In this document: piece by piece, positions 1 to 12,418 of the stretch | Layout: every line of letters begins with the position of its first letter | Numbering within the stretch: position 1 is the stretch's first letter | Assembly: GCA_905182995.1 (NCBI GenBank) | Contig: CAJJDP010000023.1 | Coordinates: 161,474 to 225,473, forward strand | DNA: 64,000 nucleotides | DNA from: Paramecium octaurelia | Taxonomy: Eukaryota; Ciliophora; Oligohymenophorea; Peniculida; Parameciidae | Direction of reading: 5' to 3' | Made by a program: the position numbers and the translations under genes | The notes under the pieces: generated by a model | What the model was told of the DNA's origin: nothing | The model's database searches: none | Seen by the model: the letters and a program-made list of their open reading frames with translations, nothing else

Positions 1-267
1 GATTCTTATTTACTCATTGTGTATAATGGAATGCATGGACCTAAATTTCACCATATTCTAATTGATTACCTCCTTTCACTTGCTCTTCTAACAACTCCCA
101 AAGTGCTTTACTTATGTAATGAGCTTAATTGCGCTTATCAACTTTTAGAATTTACTCCTATGAGTTTTGTTGTATAATTATTGGCTGAAAGTCAAACTCT
201 CTCTTAAAATTATTCAAAATGCTATTTAATTATACTTGTTCCTCTTAGCAAATACTAAACTTAATGA
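1..267 (+). CDS. Possible 3' end of a gene cut by the window edge
   Basis: The first frame is open from base 1 to a TGA at 265-267 when TAA and TAG are read as Gln, giving 88 residues with a mixed, protein-like composition (for example GMHGPKFHHILIDYLLSLAL). I do not recognise it. In DNA this AT-rich, TGA-only frames of this length arise often by chance, so support is weak; only its position at the edge, running in from the left, favours a real gene tail. Confidence 0.25.
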
Positions 268-1381
268 ATAAATTCATACCAAAGAGAATAGTTATCAATT
301 TTAGAGAAGTTAGAATTACAATTACACAATTCATCCTGAAATTACTCATACCTAATCAGTAATATACTAAATTACCATTTCTAACAAATAACAAATATTT
401 ATGGCCCCGATAGATCATTTCCCACGGTAAGAATTTGATCAATTAAACTCATTAATTTTTATATTATAACACATAATTTTGTTCAATATTTTACATTTCT
501 TATATAAAACATCTCATGATGCAATTGCATGTATAACTGACACCCTTTATATAATTAATCCCTTTAACAGAAAAAAAGTCAGTACGGACCATTTATTCTT
601 CCTCTATTTCTGATTCATTTTCAATCAGTATTGTTTATATACAATTCTAATCATATTTTTATTTCATTTTTCAGTAGATTCAACTTTGCAAAATTCTCAG
701 ATAAAATATTATCGGTTAAGAATAATTCTAAATGAAATTCTTTTGAAATTGGCATCTAAATAAGCTGAATCATTAATAATAAAATGCATTTACATTTTAC
801 ATCAAATACATAATAAATAAGTACGTCAAATAAGATAAGCTCGACCTATAATTAAATTTCACAATTTCTGATATCATAAATAATTTAATTTGAATTTTCG
901 AATGGATATTTTGATTTCAACCTCCTCTCACATCTTATCAATTTTTTATTGAAATTTCCTAGAATTATGACTCAAGTAGATGAATCCTAACTCTTTAATG
1001 TTTAGGGTATCATTTAAATTTAATAATCACAAGATTGACTATAAGTTTTGTAAAATAATTTTTGGTTTGCTGGTATTCCTTTTTTTAAATACAAAATTAG
1101 TCATGTAAATTGATTCTTCAAGTATCATAGGATATTTCGAATGTTAATTTGTAATCTTTATGGTAACCATTAAATTAAGAATTTCACACGATTCTATTTC
1201 TTCAAATGAGATGATTTAAATAACTTGATATGACTCATATGCCAATTATATCACCTTTGGTTTTGGCTTTATGCTACAAGAATTACTATTTTATGAAAAG
1301 AAGGATTTTATGAACATTTTCAAATAAATTATATAAAAAGATATAAAATATTATAAATTATTAAATTTTTTGTCTATAAAC
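268..1381. other. No gene recognised
   Basis: AT-rich sequence with no long protein-like frame that I can support on either strand. It lies downstream of the truncated giant-gene relic that ends at 1382. Confidence 0.4.
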
Positions 1382-2021
1382 TCATTATTTTAAATTAATT
1401 TCGTTTTAACTCTCTGGAAGGATTTTACTAAAATATTTCTAATCGGATTTTCCACCTTTACTAGGGGCTAAGGAGAACTGCAGATCCAGTGATACCGAGG
1501 ATATCTACTGTTTCTGTAGTATACCATTAATTTCCTTTTAAGTATATATATTCTTCTCTCCTCTAGAAATGGAGTTTTTCTTCAAATATTGATAGCTCTC
1601 CTTCCTTTCCTATTAAATAGATCTTGAAATTATTAAGATTGACTTCTTTACTCGGTTCAACTTATTTTATAACCTTCTCTTTTTCTCTTCCTTATTCTCA
1701 AAATTTTCCAATTTTGGAACCACTCAAATTTTATATATTTTTCAAGATTTTGACAAATCATTGATATTTCTTTACTCAATTGTATTAAGTATGCTTTTAA
1801 ACAGTATCTTGATCATAAGAAACATAAAATATAGATTAATGCAAATCAATATGATGTATAAAGGATAGATAATTTCCTAATTTTGTTAAGAAGCAGGCTG
1901 TTTTCGTAATCGTCGAACTAACAAGTGAATTCTAGGGTTCTATAAAATCTTTAACTATAACTCAAGAAATTTACATTAGAGAGTAAAATAGAAACGACTG
2001 CAAAAACTGAAATTTAATCAT
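1382..2021 (-). pseudogene. Relic of giant cysteine-rich membrane-protein gene, middle deleted
   Basis: Both ends of the gene at 17812-27189 are recognisable here, joined directly. From 2021 downward the frame starts like the paralogue (MIKFQFLQSF, a signal-peptide-like start), has an intron at the same place, and continues to a block ending near 1896. The next base continues at a point matching 18307 of the paralogue, close to its C-terminus. The C-terminal block (..SLAPSKGGKSDQ.., ending with TGA at 1382-1384) matches the paralogue's ..TLASCKSGKADQ... The join is out of frame, and at least two one-base differences near 1720 and 1800 break the frame relative to the paralogue. The 8.76 kb of middle (Cys-rich repeats and repetitive ectodomain) is absent. 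It lies just downstream of an intact PEPCK gene. Confidence 0.85.
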
Positions 2022-4181
2022 TTTTAAATAAATATTTAAGTAAGATTGTAATTTAGATGTTGTTTACAAAGAAATTTAAAATTATTTCATTTTGCCAATA
2101 TTTATGTTTGATCCAACATAATTCTTTGAGGAGATTTAATGGGTTAACTTTAGGGGTCAGCACTAAAAATATTAAAATTTGTATAATATTAAAATTGAAT
2201 ATATTCTCTTAAAGATTCTAAAATAAATGAAAATTCCATTTTGTTAGAAGACTCATATAAAATAAATTAAAAGGCTTATCATTTGTTCACTTTTTTCAGT
2301 AAAACTTATTTTCGTTAATTTACGACTGGTTTATAACAATATAATCTATTTTTATTGCTAATATAATCATTATAAAATGAAAGTAAAATCAAGAGAAATT
2401 TGAACTTATTTTATTAGATTTGTAGATTAATCATTCATAAATGAGGATTAGGCCATTTTTAAATAAAAATGAATAGTAGTTACTTATATCCAAAAATACC
2501 AGATGCACTGAAAAATTGCAATCCTTCATTTTTTTACTTAATTTTATACAACATTAATTACTTTAATGTTTGTAAATTCTAACAACTAGTATTGATTCTT
2601 AGTTTCTCGCTTTTAAAAGTCAATAAAACTTTTGAATATAAATTCATAAACATACACAATAAAATTTCATATTCAAAATTTGGGACCGGCATTGATAACT
2701 TCTTATGTAGCCTTATCTTCATATTTTTTGAAGTTAATCTAAAATTTCTCTGCTAATTCAAGTACTTATTTATCGAATTCTTCAGGATTTCTAAAATATA
2801 TAAAATATTGTACTTCCATGTATTCTTTGGGTTCAAGATTTATGTTGGAANATACCATTAATTTCCTTTTAAGTATATATATTCTTCTCTCCTCTAGAAA
2901 TGGAGTTTTTCTTCAAATATTGATAGCTCTCCTTCCTTTCCTATTAAATAGATCTTGAAATTATTAAGATTGACTTCTTTACTCGGTTCAACTTATTTTA
3001 TAACCTTCTCTTTTTCTCTTCCTTATTCTCAAAATTTTCCAATTTTGGAACCACTCAAATTTTATATATTTTTCAAGATTTTGACAAATCATTGATATTT
3101 CTTTACTCAATTGTATTAAGTATGCTTTTAAACAGTATCTTGATCATAAGAAACATAAAATATAGATTAATGCAAATCAATATGATGTATAAAGGATAGA
3201 TAATTTCCTAATTTTGTTAAGAAGCAGGCTGTTTTCGTAATCGTCGAACTAACAAGTGAATTCTAGGGTTCTATAAAATCTTTAACTATAACTCAAGAAA
3301 TTTACATTAGAGAGTAAAATAGAAACGACTGCAAAAACTGAAATTTAATCATTTTTAAATAAATATTTAAGTAAGATTGTAATTTAGATGTTGTTTACAA
3401 AGAAATTTAAAATTATTTCATTTTGCCAATATTTATGTTTGATCCAACATAATTCTTTGAGGAGATTTAATGGGTTAACTTTAGGGGTCAGCACTAAAAA
3501 TATTAAAATTTGTATAATATTAAAATTGAATATATTCTCTTAAAGATTCTAAAATAAATGAAAATTCCATTTTGTTAGAAGACTCATATAAAATAAATTA
3601 AAAGGCTTATCATTTGTTCACTTTTTTCAGTAAAACTTATTTTCGTTAATTTACGACTGGTTTATAACAATATAATCTATTTTTATTGCTAATATAATCA
3701 TTATAAAATGAAAGTAAAATCAAGAGAAATTTGAACTTATTTTATTAGATTTGTAGATTAATCATTCATAAATGAGGATTAGGCCATTTTTAAATAAAAA
3801 TGAATAGTAGTTACTTATATCCAAAAATACCAGATGCACTGAAAAATTGCAATCCTTCATTTTTTTACTTAATTTTATACAACATTAATTACTTTAATGT
3901 TTGTAAATTCTAACAACTAGTATTGATTCTTAGTTTCTCGCTTTTAAAAGTCAATAAAACTTTTGAATATAAATTCATAAACATACACAATAAAATTTCA
4001 TATTCAAAATTTGGGACCGGCATTGATAACTTCTTATGTAGCCTTATCTTCATATTTTTTGAAGTTAATCTAAAATTTCTCTGCTAATTCAAGTACTTAT
4101 TTATCGAATTCTTCAGGATTTCTAAAATATATAAAATATTGTACTTCCATGTATTCTTTGGGTTCAAGATTTATGTTGGAA
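1521..4181. repeat. Direct duplication of 1330 bp around a single n (assembly overlap)
   Basis: Bases 1521-2850 are repeated at 2852-4181, separated only by the n at 2851; I saw no difference by eye. The first copy joins the left flank and the second the right flank, as expected of two contigs whose overlap was not merged. The copies contain the 5' part of the giant-gene relic and the 3' end of PEPCK. Confidence 0.9.
2673..2850 (-). pseudogene. Duplicate 3' fragment of PEPCK (assembly artefact)
   Basis: This stretch is the first copy of the last 178 bp of the PEPCK gene at 4004-5710 and stops at the n at 2851. It is part of the unmerged contig overlap and should not be counted as a second gene. 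Confidence 0.85.
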
Positions 4182-5710
4182 TATTTTTAGCTGATTTGGG
4201 AATAGCAAAATTGAAAATTGGGAAGTTTTCAAACTCTACATCCTTTAATTCTCCACTGTGGATCAAGTCAATGATTCCTCTGGTATATTTTAATGACATT
4301 CTTTATCCAACTCCATATTTACCACCAGACCATCCAGTGTTGATTAACCAAACCTTGGTATCGTATTTTTTGATCTTTTCAGCCAACATATTAGCATAGA
4401 GAGTGGGATGAAGAGCCAAAAATGCTTCTCCAAAGCAAGCTGAAAAGGTAGCTTATGGCTCTTTGACACCTACTTCAGTTCCAGCAACTTTGGCAGTGTA
4501 TCCAGAAATAAAATGATACATGGCTTATTCTGGTGTCAACATAGAGACTGGAGGTAAAACACCATAAGCATCACATGTCAAAAAGAAAATATTTTTGGGA
4601 TGGCCTCCTTAAGCGGGGAATTTAGCTCCTGGAATATAATCTAATGGGTAACTAACTCTTGTGTTTTCTGTAATTGAAATATTTGTGAAATCAACTTCCC
4701 TTGTTTCTTCTGAATAATATTCGATATTCTCCAAAACAGCACCAAATCTAACTGCATTGTAGATTTCAGGCTCTTTTTCCTTTGAGAGATCAACACATTT
4801 TGCATAACAACCTCCTTCAATGTTGAAAATGCCATTGTCAGACCAGGCATGTTCATCATCTCCAATAAGTCTTCTTTTGGGATCAGCACTGAGGGTTGTT
4901 TTACCTGTGCCACTCAATCCAAATAATAAGGTAACATCTCCATTTTCACCTTCATTGGCAGAACTATGTAATGTGAGTATTCCTTATTTTGGGAATAAAT
5001 AATGAGTGACTCCAAAAACTCCTTTCTTCATTTCACCAGCATATTAAGTTCCTAAAATGACCATTTTTCTTTCAGTCAAATTAACAGCAACACAGCCTTC
5101 TGATTTAATTCCTTCAATGGGTTTCTAAATTGTTTATGGACCAGCATTGAAAATGTAAAAATCAACTTCTCCGTTGAAATCCTTCTTTAATTCTTCGTCT
5201 GTTGGTCTAATCAACATATTCTTCATGAACAATGCATGATAAGGTCTAGTGCAGAATACTCTAATTCTTAATCTATAATTAACATCCCATCCTGCATATC
5301 CATCAATGATGAACAACTAAATGATTAAAATCAAATGGTTACTTTCTCTTTGTTATTTAAATACTCAAGAGCAATCTTTTCAACTTCATTGTATGAATCT
5401 TGGCTTAAACCTATGTTCACATCACCCCACCAAACATCTCTTTCTGACACTTCATCCTTTATGATTCTCTTATCTTTAGGAACACGACTAAACCATAGAA
5501 CTATATTTTATACCCGCATTTCTTTCCTGAGTATGCAACTAAAGCTCCAGTGTTATTGATAGAATCTGGTCTTACTGTTGGATCCTCGCTCTATGGTTCT
5601 GACATAGAGAGCTCATAGATAAGTGGAACACTTGGGTTTCTATAGACTGTTGCATTGCGAAGTCCCCATTTTGTTAAGAATTCTTAGGCTTAGATTGTTT
5701 GATTCTCCAT
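4004..5710 (-). CDS. PCK1: Phosphoenolpyruvate carboxykinase, ATP type
   Basis: Catalyses oxaloacetate + ATP to phosphoenolpyruvate, the entry step of gluconeogenesis. Four exons give 543 residues, the usual size of the ATP-dependent family. The ATP-binding P-loop SGTGKTTLS lies at about residues 248-256, the position known for the bacterial enzyme. Other family blocks are [22 protein letters not shown], the ending NAGPKF, and [10 protein letters not shown]. Introns inferred at 5488-5513 (26 nt), 5317-5342 (26 nt) and 4122-4144 (23 nt) each restore the family reading frame and have GT..AG ends. Many Gln codons are TAA or TAG. The start at 5710 gives a short leader before conserved sequence. 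Downstream lies the wreck of the giant gene. The frame is intact across the second copy of the contig overlap. Confidence 0.97.
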
Positions 5711-6422
5711 AATTAATGAATTTTATTTATGACGATTTTATTTCTATAATTAGAACTTAAATATTACGTATTTATATAAGAATACTTAATAATCCTAATA
5801 TAATACGTATTAAGACTCTCAAATAACACACTTCTAGAAACATCATCTTTTAAAAACAATTAATTATTTGATGACGAACTATCTTGATTACTAATTTGTG
5901 TAAAATAATGTTATTGCTCATATTACAATATTTCACTATAAATTAGTTCTCGTTTTTAAAGGATTCCATAATGTCAAACCATTATCCTAGCTTTATTATC
6001 CATTTAAAAACTCAAGGCCAAAAGTAGATCTAAAAAGAACGGGCTCATGTTTCATTTATTTAGACTGGAGAATATTATAATATTTAAACATTTTATAACA
6101 ATTCATATGTTCAAAAGATTGAATTCTCCTCTAATTACTTTATTTGCCTGCTTTATTGGCACTATTTTGAGATCCAAAAAAAGAATATGTTTTTAAAATC
6201 CAAATTATGCTTTATAAATAAATTTTATGTAAGTTTATATTACCTACATTAACCATTAAGTTCTACATTTAATCACTCTGAAGTTTATATATCTATATTG
6301 AACTAATATTTAATATAAGAGTATCAATCAGTTATAATTATTATAAGAATTTGATTATAAAGCAAAAATAAAATAATAATCAAATTTCATATATTCTAAT
6401 TAATAAATATTATAAATACATT
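5711..6422. other. Divergent intergenic region, no gene seen
   Basis: Separates the start of PEPCK (minus) from the scramblase start (plus), so it should hold promoters for both. It is AT-rich and I see no convincing protein frame or recognisable motif. Confidence 0.4.
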
Positions 6423-7191
6423 ATGCTCTAGACTTCTGTTATTATTAGTTCTACTCCTTCGTATATTGAACGATTTTCTCCATTTATTTGTGCCTGTCCT
6501 ATATGTCCATGCATTACTTGTTTATAACCTTGTGAATAAGCTAATGAATATAGTATTATTTATTGTGAAGATGATTGGTCTAACTGGGGTTAAGTACATT
6601 TTGAAGTTAAGGAAGTATCTAAATTCATGTAAAGGTAATTCAATAATTATTAAAAAAGAGATTTATTTGTCCTCCTTCTAAGCGATCTCTTGAACTCGTA
6701 GATTAAAGAAAATTTTCAGAAGTTCATATTAAAGTAGAAAAACCTTACAAATTCTCCTTTTTATGCTTTTAAAGACCAGAAATGTTAATTTACTAAAGAG
6801 GATAGTATATTGGGAAAGTAATGGAGGAACTGTAATGGACAATAATCAAATGTACGTTTTATAAAGTAAAAGCTTCAAATATTCTTATTAGTTAATGTGC
6901 TTTGATAAAAACAACGCTTTGCTTTATACTATCAGTGCTAGTTGTTGTTAGCCAGGATTATTTTGTATGCTACCTTGTTAATCTTGCTCAGAAATTGAAT
7001 TTGAAATTAAAGATAGAAATAATTAAAAAGTAGGTAAGATATGCCATTTATTTGGGGGGTTTCGAAGAGAATGGTGTACTAAATCAGATACATATGGAAT
7101 AAATTTTCCTGAATTTGCTACAATAGAAGAGAAAATTATTCTTATCATGGCTGGGATATTTATTGATTATGCATAATTTTAAAATTATTGA
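6423..7191 (+). CDS. Phospholipid scramblase family protein
   Basis: Members of this family bind Ca2+ at membranes and are linked to lipid redistribution between leaflets. The model gives 238 residues in three exons. The family pattern is clear in the second half: the Cys-rich block SASCCQPGLFCMLPCQSC, then EIEFEIKDRNNQKVGKI, then EWCTKSDTYGINFPEFA, and the C-terminal hydrophobic segment ILIMAGIFIDYAQF that anchors the protein. The N-terminal part also carries clustered cysteines (FICACPICPCITC). Intron 2 at 6866-6891 (26 nt, TAG end) is secure. Intron 1 at 6635-6660 is needed to change frame but ends GAG, so its borders are tentative (an alternative starts at 6629). Confidence 0.88.
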
Positions 7192-7953
7192 CATTTATTC
7201 TACTTACTAATTCATAGTCAATATTAAGACTTTCAATTTTCTTATCTTACAAGCATAAATGTTTATCTGGAAAATTAATTGTAAAATTTAATTTCCTAAT
7301 AATCCATACTTTACAAATAAAAAATCTTAAAGTTCATGATACTACCTTTACTTAATCATAAGCTAACACAGTTAATAAAATTAAATATTGATAAAATCAG
7401 TAAAATGGGTTTAAAAATTATTATAGAAAAATATCTAATCATTTCTTTTTTTCTGTTTATTTCTTATTTTATGCTCTTTACTAAAAGAATATTCTTACTT
7501 GTTTTATAAAATGCAATTTTATCTAGTTTATTTCTTAATTTATTCATTTTAATAAAAGGACAAACTAGTTTCTAACTTTTGCATAATAAATATCTGGAAA
7601 ATTATTATAAGAATACATTTATCTAAAACCAACAATTACTACACCATGCTAATTTTATGATTGATAAGCACTTTATAAAGAAAATCATTTTCAATCCATT
7701 TTCAGAAAAATTATACTTAATTAAAGATAAATTTCTAATGTTGCTTTCATTAAGGAAGGAACAAATTTGCCTTTAAAAAAGTCAAAGTTTCATTTATGTT
7801 AATGTTATTTTTGAAATCAAATATAATTCAATATTAAATGCATCACCCCGATTTAGTTTTTGTACTCTTCATCTTCATATGTATTTTGGTTTCTAATGAA
7901 TAATCTAATAGCATATTTAATTTTAAGTAAATTATTTAAAGATTATAAAATCA
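7192..7953. other. Intergenic, no gene seen
   Basis: AT-rich spacer between two plus-strand genes. No frame with family similarity was found. Confidence 0.4.
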
Positions 7954-9137
7954 ATGTGTGATTAAACACCAATTGAATATCGTTCTGAATTCGAATCATC
8001 TCCTATGAATTTCTGTTAGGCTAACTTGATTCTATTTTAGCCTAATAGCCCTCTATAATTAAGGATAAATTGCAGTCCTAATAATTTGCTTCTACAAGAT
8101 TATTACTCTGCACAATTAAATTAAAATTAAGAAGATCTCTTCCCTTTCGATTAATAGCCACTCTAAAAAATGTTTGAGCTTCAAATATCAAATGAGGAAT
8201 CATCCGAAATCTAATAAATAGTTATTAAATAGTCTCATGCAAAATAAAAAGGATTTTAAATATTTCATGTCAATACTCAATAAATGACACCTTAAAAATA
8301 TAATAATCAAAAAATGAATAGACACCAAGCATTTTTGAAAAACATATCTAATTCAGAAAAAATTGAAAAGAAAAATTTTAATTAATATCAATACTAAGAG
8401 CAAACTCCTTTAAGAAGCCAGAAAGGTAGTTAAATGAATGTATATAAGGATTGCGAAATTTAAGTGTTAAAGTAAGAGATATAGTTATGGAACTAAAATC
8501 AACAACTTACAAAGATGTTGCATAAAGATTAATTTAGGATTTAGGCCAAGATGGTTAATTGTTAGATTTAGATAATGTATGAATTCTATTGAGTTAGAGC
8601 CTAAAGATGAGTAGAATATAAAAAGAAGAGTTTATGATGCATTAAATGTTATGATAGCCTCCAAAGTTTTAAAAAAAGAAGGAAAAAAAGTTATTTCTGG
8701 TATGTAAGGGAAAACTAAAACGAGAAGAAATGAGACTGATAATTAAAAGGAAGAATTAGTAACTAATTAAAATGATTTAGTAAACCTCTAAGAGTATAAT
8801 TAAAGAAAAGAAAAAAAGGCTAAAGGAATTATTCACTAAAATGATAGCCCTAGAAAATTTAATTAAAAGAAATTCTACAAATGAGTTGAAAAATAAATTT
8901 ATGTTCCCAATTTTAACACTCTAAGGAAATTAATAATAGATCAAACTTCGAATGGATTCTAAAGTGTTAAAAATTATGAGCTAATAGAGATTGGTATTAC
9001 ATGCTGATTTGGATATTTTGGTTTAAATGAAGATGTAATTGATGTATAAAAATGATGATCTTTTGTATATATTCATCATAATTAGTATTCCAAATGAATT
9101 ACTTGATATTGTATAAGTAAATGAGTTCTGTTTTTGA
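7954..9137 (+). CDS. DP-type transcription factor (E2F dimerisation partner)
   Basis: DP proteins pair with E2F and bind promoters of S-phase genes in the nucleus. After a Gln-rich N-terminus of about 155 residues comes the winged helix: KGLRNLSVKVRDIV, then TTYKDVAQRL, then the DP signature RRVYDALNVMIASKVL. The dimerisation region follows (KKRLKELFTKMIALENLIKR), then LHADLDILVQMKM, matching the usual FEIHDDIEVLKRM-type end. About 371 residues. Three introns are required: 8426-8448 (ends AAG), 8577-8599 (ends GAG) and one of 22 nt before the dimerisation block (ends TAG). The first two lack the usual TAG acceptor, so exact borders or a sequence indel remain open. The last 30-odd residues before TGA 9135-9137 are uncertain. 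Confidence 0.85.
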
Positions 9138-9841
9138 ATTGAAATTGAGTTTAAAGAAATGATTTAGATCATAATTGATTAACTATAATAAATTTAAAAA
9201 TATGATTTTTTTCATTTTTGATTAATTAATAAGGGAATTCAAAAATTAGTATTATTAATATATTATTAACGTTACAATTTGAATAAAGATTATGAAACGT
9301 TTGATTTTATATATCTTGAATTACATGAAATAAGACAATTCTGTAAACATTGATAAAATAAATTAGAAATATTTATCAAAATTTTCTAAAAATTTATTGT
9401 CATGAAATATTAGTTTGTGAACAAAAAAATCAATTTATTCAAATTTTCAATATAGAAACCTATCATGTATTGATAATAATGAATCATTTTATAAGCGTTA
9501 TATACCAATATATGCTATAAATTTGAATAAACCTACTGTGCTTAGTCTTTATTAAAAATAACTTTGTAAATAAACGATTAGCTACTACGATTACTATCAC
9601 AACTATATCAACAATTTCACATAACCCCGATCCTATCAATAAAATCAATAATATACATCTGTCAAAGAGAATCTGAAACTATCAAATCCGAGCAGGATAT
9701 TTAATCCTATAATCTTGTTAAGAATACACATCAAAAGCTATTTTTATATTATTGTATTAAAAATTTTCAAAGTTTTTAGTATTTGAAGTTATGAAGATTC
9801 AACCACCCTTCAGAATTTAAATCGTACTTAAAGAGTATATT

Positions 9842-10062
9842 CTCATAATATAATTCAATATTTAACTTGATAAGAACTTTTCGATGTATAAAGAATATTG
9901 AAATAATATAACTTTGAAGTATTTTATTTGATATTGATTCTTATTGAAATTTTTTAAAATACTCCAAAGTTTTTCAATATGGTACTGGGCTGCTATCAAC
10001 TAAGATGGCAAGCTTTCATATGACTATGCGATTTAATATTCTGATAAATTATATTCAGTATC
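9842..10062 (+). repeat. Left arm of an imperfect inverted repeat
   Basis: About 220 bp that recurs inverted at 11315-11528. Shared blocks include GGTACTGGGCTGCTATCAAC (9983-10002 region), the stretch before it with GATATTGATTCTTATTGAAA, and TTTAATATTCTGATAAATTA. The arms look roughly 80-85% alike by eye and enclose about 1.25 kb. It could be the terminal repeats of a decayed DNA transposon or an inverted duplication; I see no transposase. Confidence 0.75.
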
Positions 10063-11314
10063 TCATCACTATCTAATATGAAATAAAGTTTTTCATTCCA
10101 ATCGATCCATAAATTTCAACTTTCTTGTTCCTCTAATCAAATGTAAGGCATATTTTATTAAATTCTTATTGACCATTTAAATGGTCTACAACTATGCCTC
10201 AAAGGTACTTCATAAAGACTTACAATTAACATTTTTCTATCTTATAACTTAAATAATTTTTAAATTATTTTATCTTAAATTTCAAACATTTTTGAATTAT
10301 CAGATTAAACAACCTTTTTGATTTATTTTAATATTCCTTAAATGAAATTTACTTCAACAAATTTTAGCACGTTTTATTTTCACTTTTTAATGATTAGTTT
10401 AATGCTCTTTTATATTTTTAACCTAAAAATTCTAGCTGTTCATTTGAAATGATGTTGAAGAAATATGAATCTTGGGATTTCGATAAAACTACAGTATTTA
10501 AAGTTATATTATAATACAAAAAAATCTATTTTAATTTCAAAATTTAAATAAAAAGCAGCATTCCTTAATATTATGGTAAATAACCCAATCTAATTAAAAT
10601 TTACAAACTGATATAATATATTATATTTCACATATCTTATTTGTATATTTTAGAATACCTGTTCAATACAAGATATAAATAAAGTTGAAGATTTTATGGA
10701 ATCAACGTGCATTGTACCAGTGATAAATCCATTATATTCCAAATATTTCATCGGCTGCTATTAATGTTATTTATTACTAAATCTTATTGGAAAGAGTTTT
10801 AGAATTTAAAGAAGCAAATAAGTTAGTTTCTTTTAGGAATAGGAAAGTTCTTTAGTAAAGAATATAAAATTTTGAATGTATTGTTTAAAGATGTCGTGAT
10901 AAAAATAGAAGACCAGACATTATGTTATTATTTACATTAGATGAAATAATGAGGCAGTTTAATAATATTTTGTGCAGATCAATAGATTGGCTTAGCTTTG
11001 TATTAAGTTTGTAATTTGTTTTATAGCACTTGAAATTCATTTGACATTTCTTAGGTAAAATAAAATATAAGTTTTTCATAAGGATAGCAAATTATGTTGC
11101 AAATAAAAATAAGTAATGTCTAATACAATAACTATAAAAGGAAGTTAAAGAGAAAACGATAGGATGAAGAAAGATTGAATAAAAAAGTATTAATACTAAA
11201 ATTACTGTCTCAACTAAGACATTACTAATTTATTGAAGCCTTTAGGATTGCAAAATAATAATCACAAGTCAATCATAAATGTCAGAATTATACAAATATG
11301 CCTTATATTTGATT

Positions 11315-11528
11315 ATACTGAATATAATTTATCAGAATATTAAACCGCTTCGACGTATGAAATAGTAGTTGATAGCAGCCCAGTACCATTTTGAAAAAAC
11401 CTTGGAGTAGTCTTAATAATTTCAATAAGAATCAATATCAAACGAAAAATTTCAGAGTTATATTATTCCAATTTCTTTTTACATCGAAAAGTTCTTATTA
11501 AGTTAAATATTGAATTATATTATGAAAA
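11315..11528 (-). repeat. Right arm of the inverted repeat
   Basis: Reverse complement of 9842-10062 with scattered substitutions and small indels. It falls in the contig-overlap copy, so a second image appears at about 12602-12815. Confidence 0.75.
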
Positions 11529-11837
11529 ATATGGTGTATTTGTATCTGTAAATTAAATTTTTAAAATTAATAAAGAGAGATGAAATAATAGTATTTATGG
11601 TCGAAAACCTAATTGGCTTTATTAAATCGTATTTTTTATTAAGCAAAAGTAGAAACTTATTATTTGTTTAAATAAATGTATATTTCTAATTAATAGTTCT
11701 AGCCTATTTTATAATAATGAACTTTTTCACAAAAATTGATCTTTCACAAAACATTCTGTGTGAGTCCTATAATTATTCCATAGAATTTATATATTAATTA
11801 ATATTAATTACATCATCAAAATTATTTATCATTTCAA

Positions 11838-12418
11838 ATGGAGAAAACCAAGTTAATTGTTGCTATAACTTTAATTTTAAGTGCAATTAGTGTTGCCGTA
11901 AACACTATGGATATGAAATAGATATTAACTGAGCCTCAGAATGATACATTTTTAAAGAAACTTAACATTGTATATATTATAATTATTGAATTTACAGAAT
12001 ACAGAAAATGAACATCAAGAAGGTATGGCTTATAGAGAAATCTAAGATGATGGATAAATAGAAGGAATGAGATACAGAGAGATAGAAGAATAAGAAACTT
12101 AATAAGAAAATCATATTGAAGGCATGGCTTATAGAGAAATCTAAGATGATGGATAAATAGAAGGAATGAGATACAGAGAGATAGAAGAATAAGAAACTTA
12201 ATAAGAAAATCATATTGAAGGCATGGCTTATAGAGAAATCTAAGATGATGGATAAATAGAAGGAATGAGATACAGAGAGATAGAAGAATAAGAAACTTAA
12301 TAAGAAAATCATATTGAAGGCATGGCTTATAGAGAAATCTAAGATGATGGATAAATAGAAGGAATGAGATACAGAGAGATAGAAGAATAAGAAACTTAAT
12401 AAGAAAATCATATTGAAG
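11838..12418 (+). pseudogene. Truncated first image of the repeat-protein gene (assembly artefact)
   Basis: Same start, intron (11970-11997) and first four repeat units as the gene at 13125-14400, then cut off by the n at 12419. It belongs to the unmerged contig overlap and should not be counted as a separate gene. Confidence 0.85.

Larger units (their letters stand above)
9138..11837. other. Gene-poor stretch holding a large inverted repeat
   Basis: No family-level similarity found. Short open frames exist (about 79 codons from 10449 on plus and more than 100 codons below 11079 on minus), but both strands are open over the same bases, so neither is convincing. The main structure is the inverted repeat listed separately. 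Confidence 0.4.

Noticed and set aside
4609-4917. Separate short genes inside the PEPCK region
   Set aside because: They are exon pieces or other-frame shadows of the one spliced PEPCK gene.
10885-11079. Minus-strand 64-codon frame between the inverted-repeat arms
   Set aside because: The opposite strand is equally open and neither resembles a protein family; chance is the simplest explanation at this base composition.
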